13,317 nt of DNA, from NCBI GenBank assembly GCA_903917425.1, contig CAIXAQ010000904.1, positions 1 through 13,317 of the forward strand. Reading direction: 5' to 3'. Under the pieces are notes generated by a model. It saw only the letters and a list, made by a program, of their open reading frames with translations. It made no database searches and was not told the DNA's origin. Each line of letters begins with the position of its first letter. Position 1 is the first letter of the stretch. The DNA comes from an uncultured Bacteroidales bacterium. Its GTDB lineage: Bacteria; Bacteroidota; Bacteroidia; Bacteroidales; UBA4417. A program made the translations under genes and the position numbers. This document shows positions 8,166-13,317 of the stretch, one piece after another.

Positions 8166-9437
8166 ATGACTTTTCTTGAAATTATTTTCCTACTGTGCGT
8201 CATCCTCATCTGGTTTATGATCGGCTACCAATTTCTATTCAGCATTTTTGGCTATATCAATTTTATACGGTCAATGAAGGAAAAGCAGATTGTAGATAAG
8301 ACGCAATTCGAATTTCCTTCGTGTACCATCCTAATCCCAGCCCATAATGAAGAAATGGTTATCGGAAACACCATTGAAGCCATGTTAAAATTGGAATATC
8401 CTGAAGGCAGGCTGAAAATCATGGTTATCAATGATGGTTCAAAGGATCAGACAAAGAAGATTGTAGAGAGTTATGCGAAGAAAGACAGCAGGGTGGTGCT
8501 GTTTAATGTACCTGAAGGAATGGGGGGTAAGGGAAAATCAAGAGCATTAAACCTTGGTATCCAACAAGTATCATCCGAAGTAATTGCGATTTATGATGCG
8601 GATAACACTCCTGATTCAAAAGCATTACATTACCTGGTTGCCTCCCTGGTTTCGGACAAGGAGCTAGGTGCTGTGATTGGTAAGTTTCGGACTGTCAATA
8701 AGAACAAGAATCTCCTGACCCGTTTTATCAATATTGAGACATTAAGTTTTCAGTCGATGTTGCAGGCTGGCCGCTGGCAGTTACATAATATCGCCACATT
8801 GCCCGGAACTAATTTTGTTATGTGGAAGTGGCTGGTGGACGAACTCGACGGATGGGATGAAGAAGCTCTAACAGAAGATTCTGAATTAAGCATTCGGATT
8901 TATGAACTGGGGTACAAGATCAAATTTCTTCCTTATGCGATCACATATGAGCAGGAACCGGAGAAATGGAGTGTCTGGATCAAACAAAGGGTTCGTTGGG
9001 TGAGAGGCAACAATTATGTCCTGGCGAAATTCGTAAAGGAAATCCCAAATTTTAAGAACAAAAAACTTCGCTTTGACCTGCTTTACACCCTTGCACTGTA
9101 TTATGTGTTTTTTGTAGCAGTGCTGGTTTCTGATTTGCTCTTCCTTTTAAGCTTGTTTAAAGTCATCAGCATTCCTCTGCCGGGGCCATATACTCTTGTA
9201 TGGATAATTGCGATTGTGCTGTTTATGTTCGAAATCCTGCTCGCAATTTCTTTCGACCATGAAGATAATTGGAAGAATGTAGGGCTGGTACTGATTATGT
9301 ATTTTACTTATTGCCAGTTCTGGATTTACGTAATGCTAAGAGCATTTTACCTCGAGAACATCAAGAAAGCCGAACATAAATGGGATAAAACTGTAAGGTT
9401 TGAAATTCAGCCAAGTAATAAAATCACAGAAGAATGA
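8166..9437 (+). CDS. Membrane glycosyltransferase family 2, processive polysaccharide synthase type
   Basis: A 423-residue inner-membrane enzyme. An N-terminal membrane segment (about 4-33) precedes a cytoplasmic GT-A domain with all hallmarks of processive inverting GT2 synthases: PAHNEE (58-63), NDGS with Asp90, DAD (Asp144 and Asp146, nucleotide-sugar and metal binding), TED with Asp238 as candidate base, and the QRVRW motif (274-278) that marks BcsA, NodC and PgaC-like enzymes. Three hydrophobic regions follow (about 305-331, 342-363, 373-394), as expected for a synthase that also forms the export channel, and the chain ends in a charged cytoplasmic tail. Size and topology are close to PgaC/IcaA. 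No PilZ domain is present. With the 2-epimerase and the deacetylase/hydrolase encoded just upstream (32-nt gap), the likely substrate is a UDP-N-acetylhexosamine. GlcNAc or ManNAc cannot be decided from sequence. Confidence 0.88.
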   Translation: MTFLEIIFLLCVILIWFMIGYQFLFSIFGYINFIRSMKEKQIVDKTQFEFPSCTILIPAHNEEMVIGNTIEAMLKLEYPEGRLKIMVINDGSKDQTKKIVESYAKKDSRVVLFNVPEGMGGKGKSRALNLGIQQVSSEVIAIYDADNTPDSKALHYLVASLVSDKELGAVIGKFRTVNKNKNLLTRFINIETLSFQSMLQAGRWQLHNIATLPGTNFVMWKWLVDELDGWDEEALTEDSELSIRIYELGYKIKFLPYAITYEQEPEKWSVWIKQRVRWVRGNNYVLAKFVKEIPNFKNKKLRFDLLYTLALYYVFFVAVLVSDLLFLLSLFKVISIPLPGPYTLVWIIAIVLFMFEILLAISFDHEDNWKNVGLVLIMYFTYCQFWIYVMLRAFYLENIKKAEHKWDKTVRFEIQPSNKITEE

Positions 9438-9570
9438 TACTGGCAAGCCTTAAATACAGCGTTTGACAAGCAATAGTTTCCTCAATGTCCTTCCCTGATG
9501 ATTCATGTGCCGGTGAGATCTTTGGATATTGTTGCAATAAACATTTCCGCTTAACGAATGTTATTTCCAC

Positions 9571-10137
9571 CTAAATCTCTTCATCATTTTCTTTCTTCCT
9601 TTCACTTTTTCTGATTTCATTGTTCAATTTATCTAAATAGGTAATTGAAATAAACCCGTCCTGAACTTCCAGGGTTATAATGCCTGAATCAATGTTAAAT
9701 CTGGTAAAATCTCCCTGCCTAATTTGCCTTTTGAGTTTTGGTTCATTAAAGAGAAACCTTGCAGGACTTTTATATTGTTGGTATCTGCTTTTCCCATTTC
9801 CATATTTTGATGAGCACAGCTTTTGCATTTTCTCAAAACTATATTGAAGTGAATCAGGAGCTTCAACCGGCAGATTGACTATTACTTTATATGCTAACTT
9901 ATTTTTGTTTGTTCCCCATACATAAATCGTACAATCTTTATTTAGAAATTCTCCATTAAGCATGATTTCATTTGTTTTTGTTGAGTCAGAAATGATAAAT
10001 CCTGATCTGGTCAACTCACCGGCAAATTTTACAAGCCGGCCATCTATCGGCACATTATTAAATAATAAGTGTTCCTTCCGGGAACAACCATTTAACAAAA
10101 CGACTAATACAAAAAGAAAAATATTTTGTTTTTTCAT
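9571..10137 (-). CDS. Small lipoprotein of unknown function
   Basis: The 188-residue product has a short lipoprotein signal peptide with lipobox LNGC and Cys18. The segment just after it (LLFNNVPIDGRLVKFAGELTR, region 24-44) followed by a GF motif resembles a family of small envelope proteins I associate with Bacteroidales, with the pattern F-x-x-VPIDG and F-x-x-x-L-x-x-x-GF. No biochemical role is known to me and no catalytic motif is visible. The middle (about 61-110) is beta-rich with a KMQKLCSSKYG helix. The C-terminus (about 150-188) is a beta hairpin plus a highly charged tail ending KKENDEEI. It is convergent with the polysaccharide operon (133-nt gap) and monocistronic as far as I can see. 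The ATG immediately precedes a good signal peptide. I find no convincing -7 box upstream. Confidence 0.75.
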   Translation of the reverse strand: MKKQNIFLFVLVVLLNGCSRKEHLLFNNVPIDGRLVKFAGELTRSGFIISDSTKTNEIMLNGEFLNKDCTIYVWGTNKNKLAYKVIVNLPVEAPDSLQYSFEKMQKLCSSKYGNGKSRYQQYKSPARFLFNEPKLKRQIRQGDFTRFNIDSGIITLEVQDGFISITYLDKLNNEIRKSERKKENDEEI

Positions 10138-10330
10138 TGTATAAGAGTTTGATTTGATAATACTTAAATCATCACCGAATCAGCAATGTAAAGGTTGATT
10201 AATGTGAATATGGCATGGACTAAACAAGCCGTGAACAGCAATATGAAAGAAATCCTGAATGTCGGATGAAATTGCAACTTACAGAAATAAGCTGAAATCA
10301 TTATCCAAATTCAAGAACCACCAAATTTCT

Positions 10331-10702
10331 TTATTTCCTGAAATTCACCCAGTTCGCAATATATTCAACAACACCTGGAACCATTTGTCCGTTTTTCATC
10401 AACTCGCTTGTCGAATAACCATGATCGGCCAAGGGGATGGTTCGAATGGTTAAATCCGTAACTGCCGCACCCGGAATAGCCTGGGCTACTTTAGGCAAAT
10501 TGGATTGTACTACCACATGTTTGTCTTTTTCCCCAAACAGTATGAGTACTGGGCAATTAATTTTTTTAAAATCAGTGATCGGATCGTATACTGCAAATGA
10601 TTTCTGATGAGGAGAGGTATAATATTCAAGTTCTGATTCATAAAACTACTGATATAAATCAGTAGTATCTTTAAATTTTTTCAGGTTTTCGGCCACTAAA
10701 CA
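10331..10702 (-). pseudogene. Remnant of an alpha/beta hydrolase gene (3' end only)
   Basis: Read on the minus strand, the frame ending at the TAA at 10331-10333 encodes the C-terminal part of an alpha/beta hydrolase. It has YDPITDFKKINCPVLILFGEKD, shown here in part as the strand before the acid Asp of GEKD, and then ADHGYS carrying the expected catalytic His, ending in EYIANWVNFRK. The nucleophile elbow and whole N-terminal half are missing. Upstream the same frame is broken by TAG at 10646-10648, continues for about 16 codons with protein-like content (VAENLKKFKDTTDLYQ), and is stopped again by TGA at 10703-10705. A Met at 10516 could start a 61-residue product, but this would lack a functional core. 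I therefore call it a broken gene, left between two intact minus-strand units. Confidence 0.72.
10645..10666. terminator. Perfect hairpin, possible weak bidirectional terminator
   Basis: ACTACTGAT at 10645-10653 pairs with ATCAGTAGT at 10658-10666 around a 4-nt loop. On the minus strand it is followed by TTTT and on the plus strand by an A/T-rich tract, so it could end transcription leaving the minus-strand sigma-factor cluster about 100 nt after its last stop codon. The stem is short and AT-rich. It also contains the in-frame TAG that interrupts the hydrolase remnant. Confidence 0.4.
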
Positions 10703-10767
10703 TCATGTGGCCTATTCAAACATGCAATTTATATTGATGTGTATTTAAAAGCAATATTAATACGAAA

Positions 10768-11325
10768 TTAATTTGCAGGCACTTCTGAGCCTGAATTCTT
10801 CTGCTGCCCGTAACGGTGGCGATATCCTTTTCCCTGGCCTTTACCCTGACCATTTCCTTTTCCTTTGTTTTCGCAACCATACAACTCAGAATAAATCTGA
10901 GAAAGTTTCTGTGTTTGTTCCGGAGTACAGACTTTTTTAAGATCAAGGAATTGTTTAATATTAGCTGCTTGCAGATTTTTCTGTTCAATGACCACATCAT
11001 CGGCGAGTTTGGCTACCAGGCTAGTATCCGTGTTATTTTTTGTCAATTCCTCCAATAAAATTGCTTTTTTCTCCTTAATAGCTGTTACAATCGGCTCACT
11101 CGAAGCCTTATAGGATGTATTAATCTCATTCACTTTGAGGAATTGACCAGGTGTTAAAGATAATTCCTGTTTGAGTGCTATTCCGTGTTTAAACCCGGAA
11201 CCGGGCACCGGCTCGCTGGCTTGTTTCCGTATATAGACGAAATATGTGGCCAGTGCTGTGATATTTATCAGCACCAGGAAGATTAGTATCCAGAAAATCG
11301 TGCGGTTATTATTAATAAAATTCAT
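10768..11325 (-). CDS. Membrane-anchored periplasmic Spy/CpxP/CnrX-like protein (heavy-metal-resistance type)
   Basis: A 185-residue protein with one N-terminal membrane helix (about 9-31) that has no obvious cleavage site, so it is probably a signal anchor with the rest in the periplasm. Residues about 53-150 form a charged helical domain with the family pattern: LKQELSLTPGQFLKV (near the LTxxQ motif), then KKAILLEELTK, and CTPEQTQKLSQIYSEL as the second LTxxQ-like repeat. Such proteins (Spy, CpxP, CnrX) act as envelope-stress chaperones or metal sensors. The C-terminus (about 153-173) is Gly/Lys-rich with a YRHRYG segment, which might bind metal. The gene starts 11 nt after the anti-sigma gene stop, so it is the third gene of a sigma, anti-sigma, sensor unit. 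By analogy to CnrX it may control the anti-sigma factor. This is inferred. Confidence 0.78.
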   Translation of the reverse strand: MNFINNNRTIFWILIFLVLINITALATYFVYIRKQASEPVPGSGFKHGIALKQELSLTPGQFLKVNEINTSYKASSEPIVTAIKEKKAILLEELTKNNTDTSLVAKLADDVVIEQKNLQAANIKQFLDLKKVCTPEQTQKLSQIYSELYGCENKGKGNGQGKGQGKGYRHRYGQQKNSGSEVPAN

Positions 11326-11336
11326 GGTTTTGTGTA

Positions 11337-11786
11337 TTATTCAGTAAAGTGAAAGAGATCGTCAGTCATAAATTCAGGCACATTCAGATCAGTTCTGACA
11401 GCCTCAATCATTTCATCATTCTGAGTGTAATGCGAACGACTATCTGCAAAATCAGAACCTATAAAGAAACCAATAACCAGGGCGGCGGCTACTCCGAAGC
11501 TGATTAAAGCTGGCTGCAAAATCCGTGCGAAAACAGGAACGGAAAACTTTTGTTTTTTCTCCAACCTTGATTCTATTCCCTGCATGATGCGCGTTTCGGC
11601 AAAAGGGCGAGGTTCGATGGATTTTTGTTCTTCCATTAAAGCAAGCATACTCCTGAATTCCGCCAAAATACGGTTGCATTCAGTGCACTCACTTATATGA
11701 TGATCCAAATGCTGAACCTGGCCAGGTGGTAATTCCTGTTCCATGTAAGCAAATAAATCTTTTTGCAGTAATTCGCAGTGTTTCAT
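11337..11786 (-). CDS. Transmembrane anti-sigma factor with zinc-finger (zf-HC2 / ZAS) domain
   Basis: A 149-residue protein. The cytoplasmic N-terminus has the zinc-binding anti-sigma signature: Cys4, then His30, Cys34 and Cys37 in the H-x3-C-x2-C arrangement (HISECTEC). This domain typically clamps the cognate ECF sigma factor. A single membrane helix lies at about 92-110 (PALISFGVAAALVIGFFIG), preceded by a basic linker (RLEKKQK), so the acidic C-terminal 40 residues face the periplasm. The start is one base after the stop of the sigma gene, consistent with coupled translation in a fixed ratio. It probably holds the sigma factor inactive at the membrane until a periplasmic signal arrives, perhaps through the Spy/CnrX-like protein encoded next. 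The short periplasmic part shows no recognisable sensor fold. Confidence 0.9.
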   Translation of the reverse strand: MKHCELLQKDLFAYMEQELPPGQVQHLDHHISECTECNRILAEFRSMLALMEEQKSIEPRPFAETRIMQGIESRLEKKQKFSVPVFARILQPALISFGVAAALVIGFFIGSDFADSRSHYTQNDEMIEAVRTDLNVPEFMTDDLFHFTE

Positions 11787-11787
11787 A

Positions 11788-12375
11788 CTATTTTTTATTT
11801 GAATATTCAGAAAACTGAACGATTAACTTCTTTTGAAGGTTCTGTTTAGCACGCTGTAATAATGATTCGACACTTGACATACTGAGGTTCATGATTTCGG
11901 TGATTTCCTTGTACGACAATTCTTCATATTTACTTAAAATAAAAGCCGTTTTCTGGTTTTCGGGTAAGCTATTTATTGCGGTATCAAGAATCTGTTTCCT
12001 TTCCTTATTGTCATACGAGTTGTCGTTTGAGGCGGGTTCTGAGATCATTCTACCGGCATTGCCATCTGCTTTGTGGAAAAAGGTTTCAAACTGTTTTACC
12101 AACTGTTTCCGCTTGTTTTTGCGGACGAAATTTAACGATTTATTGACTGTAACCCGGTAAATCCATGTAGATAATGAAGAGGTTCTTTTAAACTGACCTA
12201 TTGATTCCAAAATTTCGATGCACACATCCTGGGCAAGGTCTTCGGCATCATCCATATCGTGTACAAAGTGAAAGGCAGTAGTGATGACTTGCTTGTGGTA
12301 CTTGTTTACAAGGACTTGTATGACCGGTTTGTCATTATTTAATATGCCGGTAATCAGTTCCTGGTCAGTCATCAA
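11788..12375 (-). CDS. ECF-type RNA polymerase sigma factor
   Basis: A 195-residue sigma-70 family protein of group IV. Region 2 covers about 22-90, with the DAEDLAQDVCIEI core-binding helix (43-55) and the WIYRVTVNKSLNFVRKNKR promoter-melting and -10 recognition part (71-89). A variable, Asn/Asp/Ser-rich linker (about 103-125) separates it from region 4 (about 126-181), where the helix-turn-helix LSYKEITEIMNLSMSSVESLLQR is readable in part. There is no extended C-terminal domain. Translation may begin at either of the two adjacent Met codons. It precedes its putative anti-sigma gene by one base, the standard ECF pairing. The regulon is unknown, but the secreted EF-hand-like gene just upstream and the Spy-like gene downstream are natural candidate targets. 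Confidence 0.95.
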   Translation of the reverse strand: MMTDQELITGILNNDKPVIQVLVNKYHKQVITTAFHFVHDMDDAEDLAQDVCIEILESIGQFKRTSSLSTWIYRVTVNKSLNFVRKNKRKQLVKQFETFFHKADGNAGRMISEPASNDNSYDNKERKQILDTAINSLPENQKTAFILSKYEELSYKEITEIMNLSMSSVESLLQRAKQNLQKKLIVQFSEYSNKK

Positions 12376-12388
12376 AGCGGAGAAGAAA

Positions 12389-12467
12389 AGAGGTTGAAAA
12401 TTAAATAGTGATCATATTAGGTTCGAATCATCGAAATCTTTGTCCAAAGATATAACTTTCAACCTCT
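12389..12467 (-). repeat. 11-bp perfect inverted repeat spanning the intergenic region before the sigma gene
   Basis: AGAGGTTGAAA at 12389-12399 is the exact reverse complement of 12457-12467, with 57 nt between. Inside lies a second small palindrome, ATCTTTG/CAAAGAT (12436-12451). On the minus strand the distal arm is followed by TTTCTTCT and then, within 14 nt, by the sigma-factor start codon. A read-through transcript from the upstream gene could fold into a long stem with a nested hairpin acting as terminator, attenuator or translation block. Alternatively the arms could be a split protein-binding site. Confidence 0.55.
12445..12452 (-). promoter_or_regulatory. Candidate -7 box (TATCTTTG) for the sigma-factor operon
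   Basis: On the minus strand TATCTTTG matches TAnnTTTG and would place the start near 12438, about 60 nt before the sigma ATG. No clear TTG is found at the usual -33 distance, although a TTG lies closer. It sits inside the loop of the inverted repeat, so transcripts starting here would lack the promoter-proximal arm. Confidence 0.35.
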
Positions 12468-12483
12468 GTTTCTGACTAAAATG

Positions 12484-12825
12484 TTATCGCTTACAACAAT
12501 TACCACGTCCCTGACCATGTCTGTGCTGGTTGCCATTCCCATTTCTGCAATTATTTCCAGTATTTTTCCCTGCAGTAGCACGGTTGTCGCAAATACCATC
12601 GTTGTTTTTGTCGACAAAATTGGTACCACGTCCATTGCCTGACCTGGTTCCTATATTATCGCACACGCCGTTGTTATCTTTATCCACATAATTTTTGCCT
12701 GTGGAATTGGCAACAGACTGTTTTTGATCTGTTTGATTTGCAGCAGTATTGCTTTGTGCATTTGCATGAACGGCGAAGATCATCAGGATTGCCGTTGCCA
12801 GAATTAATTTTCCAATGTTTTTCAT
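12484..12825 (-). CDS. Secreted protein with two EF-hand-like VDK-N-GxCDN repeats and a Gly/His/Cys-rich tail
   Basis: I place the start at the ATG at 12823-12825, which directly opens a clean signal peptide (MKNIGKLILATAILMIFAVH then ANAQ). An upstream in-frame Met at 12873 would add 16 residues before it and is less likely. The product is 113 residues. After a Gln/Asn/Thr-rich linker come two near-identical repeats, NYVDKDNNGVCDN (45-57) and NFVDKNNDGICDN (69-81). They have the acidic D-x-[DN]-x-[ND]-G loop of calcium-binding EF-hand, dockerin or thrombospondin-3-like sequences, each with a Cys. The tail (about 90-113) is rich in Gly, Asn, His and Arg and ends CCKR. Metal binding is likely from composition, but which metal is unknown. 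It lies 108 nt upstream of the sigma gene on the same strand and could be its target or a sensor partner. Confidence 0.75.
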   Translation of the reverse strand: MKNIGKLILATAILMIFAVHANAQSNTAANQTDQKQSVANSTGKNYVDKDNNGVCDNIGTRSGNGRGTNFVDKNNDGICDNRATAGKNTGNNCRNGNGNQHRHGQGRGNCCKR

Positions 12826-13081
12826 TTTCGTTGGTTTTAAATAAATAATGTGTTTAATAGTGTATAGACACACAAGGATGAAAAAACCAGCGGTAGCCTT
12901 CAGGATTTATTATTGATCATGGTTTTTAGCTGAGCAAATACAGAAGATTTTTTAATATGGGGTTAGAATAAAATAGTATGGTTTAGGGCAGCACTTTATC
13001 GTCTGGCTTCACTCAGCCGCTTGTGTAATGCAGGAGAAGGATGATCAATTGTGCTATTTATTGGAGATTTGCAAAAATGTC
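12826..13081. other. Leader and intergenic DNA upstream of the EF-hand-like gene
   Basis: No gene is visible. On the minus strand TGTCTATA (12863-12870), about 38 nt before the start codon at 12825, resembles an ECF-type -10 element (GTCTAT core), but I see no matching AAC-type -35 motif. TGTATTTG farther upstream (about 12935) is one base off the housekeeping -7 box. The last eight bases before 13082 look like a degenerate unit of the neighbouring repeat array. Confidence 0.35.
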
Positions 13082-13305
13082 GTAATGGGATAACGTGCTA
13101 ATACGGTAATGGGTTAATTTGAAAATTTGAGAATTCGGGAATTTGAAAATGTGCTAATGTGCTAATGTGCTAATGCGGTAATGTGTTAATGTGCTGATGC
13201 GATAATGGGTTAATTTGAAAATTTGAGAATTCGGGAATTTGAAAATGTGCTAATGTGCTAATGCGGTAATGTGTTAATGTGAAAATGTGAAAATGTGAAA
13301 ATGTG
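13082..13305. repeat. 8-bp tandem repeat array, 28 in-phase units, with a 96-bp higher-order duplication
   Basis: The sequence divides exactly into 28 consecutive 8-mers with no indel. Common units are CTAATGTG, TTAATGTG, GTAATGTG and AAAATGTG, with variants such as TTAATTTG, AGAATTCG and GGAATTTG. A at position 4 and G at position 8 are invariant, and position 5 is nearly always T. A 61-nt block at 13107-13167 recurs identically at 13203-13263, an offset of 96 bp or twelve units, so the array also grew by block duplication. It is non-coding: 8 is not a multiple of 3, and no gene covers it. A GGT run (13306-13317) follows and is cut by the window end. Confidence 0.92.
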
Positions 13306-13317
13306 TGGTGGTGGTGG

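Noticed and set aside
9438..9570. Bidirectional terminator between the convergent synthase and lipoprotein genes
   Set aside because: Only an imperfect AT-rich pairing (around 9535-9562) is visible, without a stable stem or T run, so I did not list one.
10259..10453. Plus-strand open frame opposite the hydrolase remnant
   Set aside because: The minus-strand frame has recognisable alpha/beta hydrolase motifs, while this one has none and no upstream promoter or partner.
10716..11000. Open frame on the minus strand overlapping the Spy-like gene in another frame
   Set aside because: It lies inside a well-supported gene, and its length comes from the Lys/Gly-rich low-complexity codons. It shows no domain, signal peptide or leader of its own.
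12826..12873. Upstream Met start extending the EF-hand-like protein by 16 residues
   Set aside because: The extension (MCLYTIKHIIYLKPTK) would precede an ideal signal peptide, and the ATG at 12825 has an A-rich leader typical of the other genes here.
13082..13305. CRISPR array
   Set aside because: Units are 8 bp with no spacers, and the 96-bp block repeat has no alternating unique spacer pattern. No cas genes are in the window.

Overview
The window reads as a chromosomal segment of a member of the Bacteroidota. The basis is indirect but consistent: AT-rich intergenic DNA, TAnnTTTG-type -7 boxes instead of E. coli -10 boxes, A-rich leaders without clear Shine-Dalgarno sites, signal peptides ending in ...AQ, typical lipoboxes, a two-repeat VDK-N-GxCDN secreted protein, and a long in-phase 8-bp repeat array of the kind I associate with Bacteroidales intergenic DNA. 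I cannot place it to genus.

Layout, left to right. Positions 1-130 hold what may be the last 42 codons of a membrane protein. Positions 540-1292 encode a stand-alone DUF2202 ferritin-like lipoprotein closed by a strong terminator (1310-1345). About 800 bases of non-coding, possibly decayed DNA follow (1346-2153).

The centre, 2154-9437, is a tight four-gene plus-strand operon: a small outer-membrane beta-barrel candidate, a UDP-GlcNAc 2-epimerase (WecB/MnaA type), a 1315-residue periplasmic protein joining a DUF2334 deacetylase-like domain to a TIM-barrel glycoside-hydrolase-like domain with a C-terminal membrane anchor, and a processive family-2 glycosyltransferase with membrane helices. This matches the logic of synthase-dependent exopolysaccharide systems (Pga, Ica, Pel): precursor supply, inner-membrane polymerisation and export, periplasmic trimming and deacetylation, and outer-membrane exit. 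The domain families and order differ from those canonical operons. The built-in 2-epimerase suggests a ManNAc-containing polymer. This is the best candidate for an undescribed system here.

The right part runs on the minus strand. It has a small conserved-type lipoprotein (9571-10137), the remnant of an alpha/beta hydrolase (10331-10702), and a regulatory cluster read from 12825 down to 10768: a secreted EF-hand-like Gly/His/Cys-rich protein, an ECF sigma factor, a zinc-finger transmembrane anti-sigma factor, and a membrane-anchored Spy/CnrX-like periplasmic protein. This resembles cnrYXH-type envelope or metal sensing, with a candidate reporter or target gene upstream. The window ends in 28 consecutive in-phase 8-bp units (13082-13305) carrying a 96-bp higher-order duplication.
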